A stretch of DNA of 64,000 nucleotides from Perognathus longimembris pacificus (GCF_023159225.1 NC_063168.1:46634562-46698561), one strand, 5' to 3'; positions 46,741-59,009 are shown, counted from the stretch's first letter. The notes: a model not told the origin generated them from the letters alone. Made by a program: numbers and translations.

Positions 46741-48142
46741 AAATGCTTTTTTCTGTCACAGGATCAGCCTCAGGGGAAACAGAGACACTATCTATCATTG
46801 ACTGAGATGGGGATCCTGACCCCAAGAGGGATCAAGAGAAGGGAGCTACAGTCTTATCAGCTCAGGCTATTTATCAACATGTGAACCACTTTGTCAGTAA
46901 ATGACCACTCCTGATTACCAAACTCATGCTGGCCTATTCAGGGAAATAAGTACATAAATTCTAGTAGAAGAGCTGGAAAATTCAATTTTAACGTCAGAAA
47001 TTAAATTTATGATCCAAAACTTAGCCTTGCCAGTTCTCCAAAGGAGCCCTCCCCCGCCCCACCCCCCCAGCCCCTCACACACAAATAATCACATAAAATA
47101 TAGTGTCCAGCTTTGGGATGGTCAGAAGCAAATAAGCATGAACACACATATAGCTGGTGTCAACCTCAGACCAACTACTCTATACAGTGCTTCTGCAGGT
47201 AGCTTGGAATAAAAGCCACAGGGGACATGTAGATCCTATGGTCCTCCTGAGTTGTAACATAAGAGGTAAGGAGGAATCAAGCGCCCTTCAGAGTCAAGGG
47301 GGAAATGTGTATGTTGTGTGTTAAGAATGCTTCAAACAGACTTTCCAGAAGTACAGCCCTCTAAAGAAGCATGTCCCTGGGCTGGAGGCCTACAGAGATG
47401 TACAGAGCAGAATAAATACAAAGCACACATCAACTGTGAGCAGGGGCTATCGTAGAGCACCCAGGTGAGCACTCTCATGTGCAGCTCTCCATTACAGAAC
47501 AAGTATCATAAGCCAAAGTACAAGGGTGGCAAAGGGGACCTGCTCAATGCACATACAGAGATGCTATGGTACTTAGCGGAAACACCATCTCCCTACATGC
47601 TGTCTTGTCAGAGAGGAAAGCTGCTCAGAGCTGGAGCACATGGGAGAGTCCTGGAAACAGAATAAGAATCTTTTTTCCTTTGTTGTAGATGTCTAGTGCC
47701 CAAATCACCCTAGAAAATCACATAGATTCCTGAGCCTTCCACCAATCTATGATGAAAAGCTCTCTGAAATCTGCTTTGTTGCTATGACAACACACACACA
47801 CACAAATCAATGAATGGTGAATAGCAATATCACTCCACTTCAGCAACCATCAGCTCCCAGTCATTCTTTTCTTATCTATAAACCTATCTATTCCAGTATT
47901 ATGGAACATTTATTTTTATCTTAATTGAGGATTCTGACCTAATCAGGGATTATTTTACTATATTCTGGGAGCCACTGATCAACACAAGGGTCATTGGGAA
48001 CAAAGACCTGTAAAAATGGAAGAGTTTGGAGTAATTAGAGGGTGGAATATGTGGTTAAGAGAAATGCTGATTAGGGTCAAAATTTCATGAGGGGCCACCA
48101 GGGCCCTGTGAGCAAATGTATTAAGTCTGTGAGAAGCACAAT
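46741..48142. other. unassigned intronic sequence
   Basis: A short C-rich run lies near 47051-47072 and a small (CA) run near 47790-47804. No family or gene was recognised. Confidence 0.45.
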
Positions 48143-48478
48143 GCTGATAGCTTGAGTGTTTGTCCTGCCATATTAATGGGGACCTTTAAGAGGTATTTAG
48201 GGCTCAGCCTTCACCAATGGCTTCATGTCATTATCACAGGAGGGGGCTTGCTCTCTCTTGCACTTGTCTCACATCTCCCTCCCCTCCTTCTATCACTCTG
48301 CCCTTGGGCCATACGCTATTTTCTACAAATTTTATGAGGCAGCAAGTATGCCCTCATCAGTTGTCAGCATCTAGATCTAGATCTTAGATTTCCGGAACTG
48401 TGAGCTGATAAACTTCTCTGTAAATTAGTCAGTCAGTCTCAGGTATTCTGTGATAGCAGCACAAAACAAACACACATG
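48143..48478 (+). mobile_element. MaLR (MST/MLT1-class) solitary LTR
   Basis: Sense LTR landmarks: ggggacctttaagaggtatt, ttatcacaggagggggcttg, ccggaactgtgagctgataa, then tattctgtgatagcagcaca. No internal retroviral genes flank it. Confidence 0.6.
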
Positions 48479-48733
48479 AAGACCACCTCTGGATGGAGAA
48501 TGCATCCTTTCCTGGTGCTGTAGCAACCCATGCAAGTAGACTGGGGTTGGCTACTATTCCCAGTCACTGCCTGCACCTTTGCTGCACCCAAGCCACAGAG
48601 CCAGGTACATAGCAGTGTGAGGGTGAGACAATAAGAAGTTTTAGACCCCAGAGCAGTCTGTGTTTTATCTTTTAGGGGCTAAAGGATAACATTAGAGGAC
48701 ATATAGGAATCTGCTTTAAAAGAGTACTGGACA

Positions 48734-48930
48734 GGCTGGGAGTGTGGCTTAGTGGTAGAGTGCTTGCCGAGAATGCACGAAGCCCTGGCTTTGATTCCTC
48801 AGTACCACATAAACAGAAAAAGCTAGAAGTGGCACTGTGGCTCAAGTAGTAGAGCTCTAGTCTTCAGTACAAAGAGGCTCAGGGACAGAGCCCAGGCCCT
48901 GAGTTCAAACCCCAAGACTGGGGAAAAAAA
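48734..48930 (+). repeat. IDL-Geo SINE
   Basis: Full dimer: caggctgggagtgtggctta, ctttgattcctcagtaccac, Geo gtggcactgtggctcaagta to caaaccccaagactgggg, then poly(A). No clear duplication was found. Confidence 0.85.
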
Positions 48931-49352
48931 AAGACTTCTGGGAATCAATAGGGGTAGAGAAGGAAGACAGAGTTGAGGGTGGAAAACCAAGAGGTAGCAA
49001 GTGAATCATTAGTAAATTGCTATTAAGCAGCTAAGGAAGGAAGGAAGGAAGGAAGGAAGGAAGGAAGGAAGGAAGGAAGGAAGGAAGGAAGTCTTAAAGG
49101 TCAGACTTCAAGAGGAAGGGCTCATTTGGGGTTTGGGTGTATAGATATGAAAATCAATGGCACATAGGACTCATTTTAAGTCATGGAATAATTGAAATTG
49201 CCCAGAGAGATTACACAGGGTAAGAATAAAGAGGAGTGCAGGCCTTAAGGAAACTAGAATTTAGAGAATGGGGACAATAAGGAAAGGATCCAGCTTGCAT
49301 AATATACACTGGAAATAGAAATAGCCAAGTAGATGGAAAGAAGTAAGAGATG

Positions 49353-49426
<74 letters not shown>

Positions 49427-49985
49427 TTCACATAAGCCAATGGAAGAAATGTGGTTACAGGCATTGTGAGAAGAAGCAGAAACATAAAGGAAGGTTCAGG
49501 AGTACTTAGAATATCAGGCTAAGAGTCTAGAGCTGGATTTGAAAAGCCAGTCATGGTAAACAGCAGGAGTTGATCAGCTGATCAGACATCACATTTCCTA
49601 GGGCTTCCTTTGCCCTTTGTTCTTACATTTATATCTGAGTCCTGCTAGTAAAATGTGAACAACTCTCCCTACTCTAACAGATGATGTAGGGAAGACATCC
49701 CAAGGAATCACAGTTGTTCTTCTTGCCACTGGCCTCTAACCAACTACCAGGTACTTCCTTGTAACACAGATCAACTTTTCAATGGTAGCCTGTTCACCTA
49801 ACAGAGGTTCACCTATGACATAGGAGGCTATCAGCACTGACAAGGCCTGTGAGGCAGTATGGCCAGAGGCAGTTGGATATAGACAAGGCATAAGGGGAGG
49901 GCACAAGCATAGAAAAGCTGGACAATGTCCAGTGACAGTGAGGACTCATTAAACCATAATGAATTTAAGTCACAAAAGTGCCATG
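48931..49985. other. unassigned sequence with two simple repeats
   Basis: (GGAA)n at 49034-49090, about 14 units, and (GA)n at 49359-49421, about 31 units. The rest was not assigned. Confidence 0.6.
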
Positions 49986-49989
49986 GAAA

Positions 49990-50640
49990 GTAAAGCAGAT
50001 CTTAGCCTGTAGGTGAATCCCAGTGGACCTGCTATGCCCTCAGGATCTATCTTATGTAAGGAGAACCTATGATCTACCCCTGACCAATAGAACAAGGCAA
50101 AGGTGATATGATGTCATGATGATATTATGTTACATTGTAGGGAAAAGACACAGGGAATTTTTCTTTTGAGTCAGGGCCTTGACTCCTTGGGCTCACATGA
50201 TCCTCCTGCCTCAACCTCCTGAAGTAAATGGGATCATAGGTACGCATCACCCACTTGCCCAGAGTGGGCACCAAGATCTCATGGATGTAGTTAAGTCTCT
50301 CAATCACTTGCCTTTGAGTTTAATCAAAATGGCCATTACCTTGGTGGGTCTGATTAGGGTCCTTAAAAGTTCTAGGTCCTCCCAGAAATGAGAGATGTGA
50401 AGAAGGAAAGCTTCTCTCTTCTGCTAGCCTTAAGCCTGCCAGGTGAACTCTAAAGCTGTGAGGACGAGGATTCTGCTGTCAGCACAAGAGCTTGGAAAAG
50501 CAGCCCAGACTTCAAATGGGAAGGCAGCCTGGCTACCACGTCCACCACAGCCTGCCGGAGCCCTGGAGCGCAGGACAAAGGTGAGATGTGCCTGTTCTCT
50601 CCATTCACAGAAGCGTCAAGCTATGAAGTGGGGGATTGTT
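49990..50640 (+). repeat. possible ancient LTR remnant with 7SL-type SINE insertion
   Basis: Flanks resemble MaLR/MLT-class LTR text: ctgaccaatagaacaaggca before, and aatggccattaccttggtgg, ctgattagggtccttaaaag after. Between them, 50160-50285 is a 7SL-like complement (tgggctcacatgatcctcct, gcctcaacctcctgaagtaa). Both calls are tentative. Confidence 0.4.
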
Positions 50641-51070
50641 TTACACCCGTAAGCCTGTGATGATGGGCTATATAGCAACAGAGAGCACCAACTTGAGCTT
50701 CCACTGTACAGGTCATGACAGCAGGCTAAAGATCATGGGCTTTGTCCAGTAAGGGAACCACTGACTACATTTTCCTTGCTTTAGGTAGCTAAGAAATAGT
50801 AAGAAGAACAGAAGCATGTGCTGAGTTTGACCAGAACCCTCCAAAGAACAGCTAGACATGCTTTCCTTTGCTCCCAGAAGCAGGTCAGAAATGCTTAGTA
50901 GAGTCATTAAGTTCTATGTTATATCAAGCTAGCCACTCTTCCATCCAGTAAGAAAGGAAGGAAGGAAGGAGGGAGGGAAGGAGGAGAGGGATGGGGGGTG
51001 GGAGGGAGGCAGGAAGGAAAAAAGGAAGGAAGGAAGGAGCAAAGATCAAGTAAATAGAATGGAAAAAATC
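50641..51070. other. unassigned sequence with a GGAA-rich tract
   Basis: The purine-rich tract at 50952-51038 (ggaaggaaggagggagggaa and similar) is the only recognisable feature. Confidence 0.6.
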
Positions 51071-51302
51071 CCAGCCAGGAACTGGTGGCTCAGGCCTGTA
51101 ATCCTAGCTATTCAGGAAGCTGAGATCTGAGGGCTGAGGTTCAAAGCCAGAATGGGCAAGAAAGCCCATGAGATTCTTATCCACAATTAACCAACACAAA
51201 ATCAGAAGTAGGTATGGTTCAAGTGGTAGAATGCCAGCCTTAAGTGAAAAAGCCAAGGTATAGTACCCAGGTCCTGAGTTCAAGCCTCAGTACTGGCACA
51301 AA
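51071..51302 (+). repeat. 7SL-Geo composite SINE
   Basis: Head ggaactggtggctcaggcct, linker ttatccacaattaaccaaca, Geo gtatggttcaagtggtagaa, end gttcaagcctcagtactggc. Confidence 0.8.
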
Positions 51303-51441
51303 ATAAAAAAGAAAAGAAAAAACCTTGAGCAACTTTAGTATGCCTGTGGCTAATTGTAAATATTTACTCCTCCCAGAATTCCAGAATTCCTGACCTCAAA
51401 GGAGAGACTACGTAAATAGTCCTACTCTCTTACTGGAAAAT

Positions 51442-51489
<48 letters not shown>

Positions 51490-51789
51490 TTCTTGGAAGG
51501 GGATTGAACAGTAATTTAAAAAAAAAAAACTAAGGAATCTGAAAAAAGTCGCTTCCTGTTGGATAATGTCTAGTTCCCACTCCCCACCCCCCACTCTAGA
51601 TCCTAACCCCGAAGACCTCCAAGCAACTCCTCCTTCCCTGATTCTATCAGTTAGAGACAACTAAGCCAAACAAACTCAGGAAGTGGCAAGAGATTGGAAA
51701 GGGGGAGGAAGTCCAGGGCACAGAAGGAAGAAGTCAAGAGAATGCCCTGATCTTCAAGGAAGAGGGTGGGGGAGAAAAAGCAAAACGAA
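51303..51789. other. unassigned sequence with a TG microsatellite
   Basis: (TG)n at 51442-51487, about 22 units. Nothing else was recognised. Confidence 0.6.
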
Positions 51790-52010
51790 GGTTGCCCCAA
51801 GGTCGCTCGGCGCCAAGCCTTTAAATGTTGTGCTTGAGCTTTAAATCAAAGCTGGCACAAACAGTTGGTCAAATCTCTCGGGGCCATTCAAATATTAACA
51901 TTCACAGTGATAAACAGCCCACCAAAAAAGTTCCTCTGTAAGCAAATTGGAACAAACAACTAAGCTAAAACTGGTTGCTGAGAGACCAGTTGGGCAAATG
52001 CCAAAGTCAG
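51790..52010. promoter_or_regulatory. candidate conserved non-coding block near the exon
   Basis: A repeat-free, balanced-complexity stretch 65-285 bases downstream of the exon in gene orientation. It contains aagctttgatttaaagc-type inverted text (on plus, gctttaaatcaaagctgg) that includes a TCF/LEF-like ATCAAAG, and two CTTTAAAT copies at 51820-51850. Regulatory function is inferred only from position and lack of repeats. Confidence 0.25.
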
Positions 52011-52052
52011 TTCAAGTGTCTGGAGATGTTTTTACTTTTATTTATTTTTTAC

Positions 52053-52262
<210 letters not shown>

Positions 52263-52585
52263 CTTCATTACAACTGTCGACACAGGCCAGCATTTTGTGG
52301 CCTGATGTAAGATAAATCACGAGTGAATGTAAAGGAATGTTCAAAGGTGAGTAGATGCTGGTAACCCATGATCCAGAAAGGAGACAAAGGGATGATTCAC
52401 ACAAATGAGGTGTCATGTGTTATTTCAAAGTCACTGTCTTCTTTCTGTGGCTATCAGCTTGCTCTAGTGGAAGAAGCCTGCAACTGACAGAAAAGAGAAT
52501 TGAAATTTTGATTTTGGTGGTGATTTGAGGTATGGCTCTAGACAAATCTCTTCCTTTTGGAGCTGCTAAGTACCTTTACATGTGT
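52263..52585. other. unassigned intronic sequence next to the exon
   Basis: No repeat recognised. Confidence 0.5.
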
Positions 52586-52866
52586 GGTAGATTGAATAAT
52601 GATTCTCCAAAGAAATCACATATACTCCTAGATGTGTAAATGTTACCTTATAGGGTACAAAAGGATTGTGTAGATGTGATTAATTTCAAGATCTGAGAAG
52701 AAGAGATTGGACTGGATACCAGGGTGGGCCTTTATAAGTATCTTTATAAGAGGGGAGGAAGGGAGGAAGAAGCAATGTGACCCAAGAAGCAGAGATTAAA
52801 GAATTGCAGCCAAAAGCCAAAGAATACAAGAAGCACCAGAGGCTAGAAGAAACAAGAAACAGTAAG
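52586..52866 (+). mobile_element. MLT1-like MaLR LTR, truncated
   Basis: Sense LTR text: tagattgaataatgattctc, gtgtaaatgttaccttatag, gtagatgtgattaatttcaa, gggtgggcctttataagtat, ccaagaagcagagattaaag. It breaks off at the next SINE. Confidence 0.65.
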
Positions 52867-52867
52867 C

Positions 52868-53077
52868 TTGAACTCAGGGCCCTGGCACAGTCCCTTAGCT
52901 TTATCTACTAGCTTTTTCTGCTCAAGATTGGTACTCTAGTACTTCAACCACAGCTCTACTTCTGGCTCCTTTTGCTAGCTAATTGAAAATAGGAGTCTCA
53001 TAGACTCCCAGCTGTCATTCTCCGATCTCAGCCCCCTAAGTAGCTAGGATTACTAGGATAAGCCACTGGTTCTCAGC
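52868..53077 (-). repeat. 7SL-Geo composite SINE
   Basis: Geo complement (cttgaactcagggccctggc, caaccacagctctacttctg), linker ctagctaattgaaaatagga, then a 7SL-like complement (aagtagctaggattactagg). Confidence 0.75.
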
Positions 53078-53310
53078 TTGCATAGTTCCTCAATTGTTAG
53101 TTTTTAAGTGCCTAGCATCTCTGTGGAGTGCTAAGGGAGCAGACCAGGAAGAACAAGTGATGGCTGCCCTGAAGTCTCACAATCCAGGAACAGAGATAGG
53201 GAATGAGCAGGAGGATAAAAACAAAAACAGGATCCCAGTGCCGGGAAGACATTGGGTGCTGTGACAATCTGGAGAAAGGTCAGGTCTGAAGTAGAGGCCA
53301 TGGAGGATTC
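53078..53310. repeat. possible old L3/MIR-class remnant
   Basis: Weak: tgccctgaagtctcacaatc followed by agggaatgagcaggaggata is the style of an old mammalian repeat. It seems to continue past the next SINE (gtgaagcttcctggggagat near 53720). Confidence 0.25.
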
Positions 53311-53324
53311 TAGATGAAGCCAGG

Positions 53325-53526
53325 GGGGTTAGAATATGGCCCAGTGGTAGAGTGCTTGCCTAGCATGCATGAAGCTCTGGGTTCAATTCCTCAGCACCAC
53401 ATATACAGAAAAATCTCGAAGTGGTGCTGTGGTTCAAGGGGTAGAGTGCTAGCCTTGAGCCAAAAGGAAGCCAGGGACAATGCTCGGGGCCTGAGTTCAA
53501 GCCCCAGGACTGGGAAAAGAAAACAA
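53325..53526 (+). mobile_element. IDL-Geo SINE
   Basis: Full dimer: ttagaatatggcccagtggt, gggttcaattcctcagcacc, Geo gtggtgctgtggttcaaggg to caagccccaggactggg, with a short A-rich tail. An exact 15-base duplication (ctagatgaagccagg) lies at 53310-53324 and 53527-53541. Confidence 0.9.
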
Positions 53527-53780
53527 CTAGATGAAGCCAGGTCTTGAGAGAAAGAGAGGTGTATGTGGAGGGGGGTGGGTATGGAGGGAGGTCCAAACAG
53601 AGTGAACATCCTTACATCCTTAGGAGACAGAAGTGACCAGATCATCTGGGGAGGTAGGTTAATGAGAGTTTGAGGGGCCAACCAGCAGACTGCATTTTTA
53701 ACATTTAAATATAGTCTAAGTGAAGCTTCCTGGGGAGATGGCTTTCCATCAGGACTGAGTAAAATCTACTATATGTGATA

Positions 53781-53781
53781 G

Positions 53782-53829
<48 letters not shown>

Positions 53830-53848
53830 TGTGCGCGCGCACGCGCTA
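53781..53848. repeat. (TG)n passing into alternating GC/GT
   Basis: About 22 TG units followed by gcgcgtgtgcgcgcgcacgc. The whole is strictly alternating purine-pyrimidine. Confidence 0.95.
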
Positions 53849-54001
53849 GTCCTAGGGCTTGAACTCGGGGCTTTTGTTCAAGGCTAGTGCTCTGCTATTT
53901 TCAGCCACAGCTTCACTTCTGGCTTTCTCTGTGATTAATTGGAGCTAAGAGTCTCACGAACTTTCCTGCCTAGGCTGGCTTTGAACTGTGATCCTCAGAT
54001 C
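53849..54001 (-). repeat. 7SL-Geo composite SINE, head missing
   Basis: Geo complement (gcttgaactcggggcttttg, cagccacagcttcacttctg), linker tgattaattggagctaagag, 7SL-like complement to gtgatcctcagatct, where it stops. Confidence 0.7.
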
Positions 54002-54147
54002 TACTTCATTCATCACTTTCATAAGTAAACAATTATTAATCCTAACTGCCTTAACCTCAGAATTATTTAATTATGGAACTTCTCTTCCATCTGCTTCTCC
54101 TTCAAGGTCTGCTTTCAACTTTTATCCATATGTATATGTGTATGTGT

Positions 54148-54380
54148 GTGAGTACTAGGGCTTGAATTCAGGGCCTGGGCACTAACCCTTGTCTTTTTCA
54201 CTCAAAGCTAGTGTTGTACTACTTGACCCACAGCTCTACTTCTGGCTTTTTGCTGATTAATTAGTGATAAGTGTTTCATAGACTTTCCTGCCCAGGCTAG
54301 CTTTGAACCACTGGCTTTGAACTGTGTTTCTCAGCCTCTTGGATAGCAAAAATTACAGGTGTGAGCCACCATACCCAGAT
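54148..54380 (-). repeat. 7SL-Geo composite SINE
   Basis: Geo complement (gcttgaattcagggcctggg), linker tgctgattaattagtgataa, 7SL-like complement with a short internal repeat (ctttgaaccactggctttga), ending aaattacaggtgtgagccac. Confidence 0.75.
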
Positions 54381-54691
54381 CAATTTCTCCTTTATACTCT
54401 GAAGTTCAGGTTGCCCTCTGAGTGTCTGTCCAGTCAACCCTCCCCATACTCATACCCTCATTTCAAAAACCAAAGCTTAGGACAACACCACAAGTGCATG
54501 GGCATTTCTGAAGGTTGAACTCAGGTTCCCATCATTGTTAAAGCTCTACAGAGATCCCACTGCATAGCCAAGGGTAAAGATCACAGATTCATCCATTCAG
54601 ATTCTGTCTTGGTATTTTATATCTGGGTAGGACTATACATTATTCCTTTTTCTTCTTTTTTCCTTTTCAGGGTTTCCCCTGAGACTAAGAG
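54381..54691. other. unassigned intronic sequence
   Basis: Nothing recognised. Confidence 0.45.
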
Positions 54692-54878
54692 CTCTCAAGT
54701 GTGCACATTAGGATCACACCAAAGCTCATGAGAATATGGTTCCCTGGGATCCCTCACCCAGAGTTTCTGATTCAGAAGATCTGGGGTATGGCCTTAAAAA
54801 AAAAAATCCACATCTGTAATGAGTTCCTAGGGGATGCTGCTGCTGCTGGTTTGAAAACCATTCTTCGAGAACCACTTC
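54692..54878 (+). mobile_element. MER5A-like hAT-Charlie DNA transposon
   Basis: Matches the MER5A pattern: ctctcaagtgtgcacattag, cccagagtttctgattcaga, agatctggggtatggcctta, gatgctgctgctgctggttt, ttcgagaaccactt at the end. Confidence 0.75.
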
Positions 54879-55129
54879 CCTGGAATACTTGGGCCAGCCT
54901 TTAACATGATAAATATAGCTGCCTTATTCCTTTAACACTGCCTCCACCTAACTGAACCATTCCATCAGAAAGAACAAGTGAAATATGCCTACTCCATTGC
55001 TCCCAACCCTGACCTTGGACTGTAGCAACAATAGACGGCTTCCTTAGCTATATTTGAAAGAATCCAAATCTCTTAAGAAACTCCCCCCTTGGATGCTTTT
55101 TATTCTACCAACACTCCACATGTAGTTCT

Positions 55130-55245
55130 AAAGAGAGAGACTGTGGAGTAAGTAAGAAGAGGTCCCATGCTGACTTCTTCATTCACTGGCTGTGTGGCCT
55201 CTGAAGAATGACTTTATCTCTCTGGGCTCTTTCCTGCCTCTCACT
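55130..55245 (+). repeat. MIR SINE fragment
   Basis: Reads gctgacttcttcattcactg, gctgtgtggcctctgaagaa and actttatctctctgggctct, the MIR core. Confidence 0.65.
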
Positions 55246-55319
55246 TAGGCTTTCTGCTCCAGCTGTGAAGTACTAACCCCGCCCCCCACACCCCGCCCCA
55301 GGCCTCGGCCTCCCCTATG

Positions 55320-56110
55320 GAGTACTCTCATCCACACCCACCATTTCCAAAGTCCTCTTCAGGGATGACTCCTGCATGTAGAACCTCTCTGTCTTGGGAT
55401 TATCCTCTGAATTCCAGACTCATGTCTGACCTCTCTCCAGATGCCTGAAAAGCACTCAGTATAACATGTCCCAGCACATTCCATCACTTTCAGCCAGTTT
55501 CAAAAGCAGGGTACCCAGGAAGCCTCCTTACTCTTCTCTCTCCTTCATCCTGACATGGGTCACCAAGCTCTACTGCTTTTGCTTCTTGTGCTTTTGTACC
55601 TCTCCAGTTCTTTCCACTGCCACCACCTCCATGACCACTTCCAGCTAAGCAACAAGCACTTCTTGTCTAAACTCCTGCATTGCCTTGTTAGTAATGCTCC
55701 CCACACTTCTCTAGGCCCCATCTAAATACTGGTCACACTATAGACAGAAGGACCTTGCTGCTTCAGACGCATCTCCCATCTTTTTCTTACTGTATTGATT
55801 CATTCTTTTAATGGCTTCCATTATTCTTGGGATAAGCAGAAGACCCCGTAATGTACTCAAGGCCTGTAGAATCTTTGGAGTCATCTTCCCTTTACCTATC
55901 CCCCATTCCCTCTGCCCCAGGGTGTTGACTCATGTTGTTTTTATTACTTGGAATGTTTTCTCCCTTCCTCTCCCAAAATGATTCCCTTACTCATTCATCC
56001 CCCAGATTTCAGTACAGCCATCTTTTCTTGGAGGAAACTATCTTGAACTTCATTGATGAGGTCAAATGCCCCTATTATATGCTACCTGCCTTGTCATAGC
56101 CAGGTGCTAC
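55320..56110 (+). repeat. L2 LINE remnant
   Basis: Long, ordered similarity to L2: gaattccagactcatgtctg, ctcagtataacatgtcccag, tttccactgccaccacctcc, ttcttttaatggcttccatt, cttggaatgttttctccctt, aggtcaaatgcccctattat. The reading frame is decayed. Confidence 0.7.
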
Positions 56111-56235
56111 CTATTGACACCAAAGTAAAGGCCAGTGGAGGTTTTAATTAAGTACAAATGAATTTATGATTAGACCAGTATAGTCTATATGATTGATGAA
56201 GGCAGGAACTGCAGGTAATTCTAGTGGTTTAGTTT

Positions 56236-56340
56236 TTGTTTTATTTCATTTCGTTTTGTTTTGTTTGTAGTACTGGGCCTTACTGCTTGCTAGGCAAGCA
56301 ATCTACCACTTGAACCATGCACCTCTTTCTTATTTATTTC
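56236..56340 (-). repeat. ID-like SINE complement
   Basis: A tttgttttattt-type run is followed by gtagtactgggccttactgc and ttgctaggcaagcaatctac. A poly(C) run lies at 56343-56352. Confidence 0.55.
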
Positions 56341-56395
56341 CACCCCCCCCCCATCCCCAGATAGGATACTGGAAAGCAATTCTCCTATCTCTGCA

Positions 56396-56949
56396 TCACC
56401 AGCTGCAGCTTCTGGCTTGCTTTTCTTTGTTTGTTTTTGAAGGAATTAAGAGACCCTAAGGGGAAGCTGCTGTAATTCCATTTAAAACTGTATGGGCACA
56501 AGAACAAAAAAAAAGTTACAGGGCTGTAAGACAGAAATAGAACCAAAGGGAGACCTAATATTTGCATCCTCAAGTTCTTACTGTTGAGTGAGTTAAAGCT
56601 GATCACCCTGCGGTAGGATGCCTTCTGCCTGTAGGATCTGGGGAGAGGTGACCACTTAGACCACTGCAGCACGGGGTGCCAGCCTTGGACAATTGTCTGG
56701 GCCAGAGGAGAGTTGTCTTTACCTCCCAATTGAGACAGTCAGCCTGCTGAGGAAAACATCTCATGCTTCCAAACAACCCCAACCCAAATAAGCTCAAGCC
56801 TGCATCTTACCTGGCACTCAGTAAACATTGTTCCTTCTACTCAGCATTGTGAGAGGAGCAAGTTCAGTTGCTTGAGTTCTTTATCTATCTCCAGTAGCTA
56901 GGATTGAGCCTAACATGTGGCTGCATCTGAATATATCTGCACTAGGGAC
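56396..56949. other. unassigned intronic sequence
   Basis: A minus-strand frame of 114 codons (56385-56729) shows no known domain. No repeat was recognised. Confidence 0.4.
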
Positions 56950-56965
56950 CTGCTTTCTTATTCTA

Positions 56966-57172
56966 ACTTTTTTTTTTTTTTGGCCAGTCCCGGGCCTTGG
57001 ACTCAGGGCCTAAGCACTGTCCCTGGCTTCTTCCCGCTCAAGGCTAGCACTCTGCCACTTGAGCCACAGCGCCGCTTCTGGCCGTTTTCTGTATATGTGG
57101 TGCTGGGGAATCGAACCTAGGGCCTCGTGTATCCGAGGCAGGCACTCTTGCCACTAGGCTATATCCCCAGCC
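56966..57172 (-). mobile_element. IDL-Geo SINE, young copy
   Basis: Poly(T), Geo complement (gccttggactcagggcctaa, cacagcgccgcttctggccg), then IDL complement (gaatcgaacctagggcctcg, ctatatccccagcc). An exact 16-base duplication (ctgctttcttattcta) lies at 56950-56965 and 57173-57188. Confidence 0.92.
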
Positions 57173-57188
57173 CTGCTTTCTTATTCTA

Positions 57189-59009
57189 GAACATCCACCA
57201 TAATCAAGACTCTCATTGCAAGCCATCCAAAAGTAACCCAGCGTTGGTTTCCCATGTTATTTCTCTGGTCAGCCTCACTTTGAGCCATTCTAACATTAGC
57301 CCATTTTGACCTTTAGCTTTAACCTTCTTTCTTCTCACTATAGCTCCCTTGTCTCAAAGCATAACCACCCTTTTTACATAGTAGGCATGTTCTAGGACAA
57401 GATAAGCTTTTCATCTTCCCTCCCTCTATTCAGTGAGTTTGGATTACTGCTGATCTCCAACACTTAATACATTTGAGAAGAGTGTTTCCATGGCCTGGGA
57501 GAGAGACCTCAAGTCATTCTGGGAATGGCTTAATTATATAAACTGAAATCAAAAGACAGTTGGCAAACCCAGCGGCTACTCATTAATCCCCTCTTGGCAT
57601 AGGTAGAAAACAAAAAACTAACTTCCTGGTAAAGTAAGCAAATATGTTTTCTGAGGTAATCAAAGATTTTAAAAGCTGTATTCTACCTCCTCCTCCCTTA
57701 ATCTCCCTTGAATGTCTAAAATGTTATGGTCTGTGATAATAAGTAAAATAATCAAATTAGGAAGGAGATTAGGTGTCATGGCCATTTAGGGGAGGAACCA
57801 TTAATAATGACCTACACGCTGGGAAGTCCACACCATGAGGTCAAAATTCCCATTGGGCTCCATTTTTTCAGAGAACTATCTTCCTTGAAGGGAGAAGCAG
57901 GCCCACCCTGTTCATCTTTCAAGGTGTGATGGATAGATAGCCAGAGGCTTCCTCCTGGCAGCACTGCATGTCCTGCGATTAAGTTTGTTTGGACACATAT
58001 TCTCCATCATTTGTTAGCTGTTTATATGTTCAAAGATTCTATCGCCTTCAGTCAATTTCACATGAATGCCCAACAAAGGGCTAGATTTGGAATCATCTGC
58101 CTTTGATGCACCAGTGACGACATGAATGAGTTCTTCAGTGTACCTAAGGGAATCATGGGTCCCTATTTCACATCCTTTTCCTTTTTATATTTTAGTTTTT
58201 TCCTTTTCCTGGAGATAGAACCCAGGGTCTTATCTGGTCCCTGGGCAGCCGTTCATTCCACATTCTGAAACACCTCCTTTCCCCTCCACGTCCACATCAT
58301 CTATCAATTCAACAGTCTTTGCTGGATGCCTAGCCCTCAGCGAGGTTGCTGGAGGAAATCTGAAAAAGGATAGAAGTTACAGCTTTGGTTTCCAGGAGTT
58401 AGGAATGGAACACAGGAAACCGCAGAAAGCAACACAATATACTAGATCACTATGTACTGAACTCTCCAGTATCGACTCAGATTGTGAAACTTTCAGATCT
58501 GGCTTGTCTCTTCTTAATCATTTCTCATCCAAGCCTTGTCACTTATAGATAATCAAGATGGAAAGAGTCATATGAAAACTCTTTTTACAGGTTTTCTATA
58601 ATATAAATGTATTGATGGAACTGGCATTCACTATTGGGATTTGGTTGGAGCCACCCTGAATTAGAGGAAAGACCACAATGAAGTAAAAGTCTTAGACAAC
58701 ATGACGTAGGGGGAGGAGAGGAGCAGACAGATGAGAAGCACAGCCCTGAAGGAGGGAGTAGAAATGAACAAGACAATAAGCAAGGAGCAAGATAAGATGA
58801 GTTTAACAAACAAAATAAACAAAACAACAACATCCACAAAAATTGCCATTAAGGAAATAATAAATAAATCCAGGTTATAGGTGTGAAGGCAACAGACTGT
58901 GGGCAGAGTGAGTTTTGAAACTCAGGTAGGAAATAGAGAATACCAGAAATGTTGTGAGTTGTTAAGGACTGTACTGGAACTGATTTGAAGGAAAGTTATT
59001 CTTGAAGCA
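57189..59009. other. mostly unassigned intronic sequence
   Basis: 58212-58268 resembles a degraded ID complement (gatagaacccagggtcttat). 58305-58410 weakly resembles an L2-type 3' end (caattcaacagtctttgctg, gatgcctagccctcag). Nothing else was recognised. Confidence 0.4.

Noticed and set aside
50443..50652. GC-richer stretch considered as a CpG island or promoter
   Set aside because: Too short, few CpGs, no initiator context, and it lies in a probable old LTR remnant.
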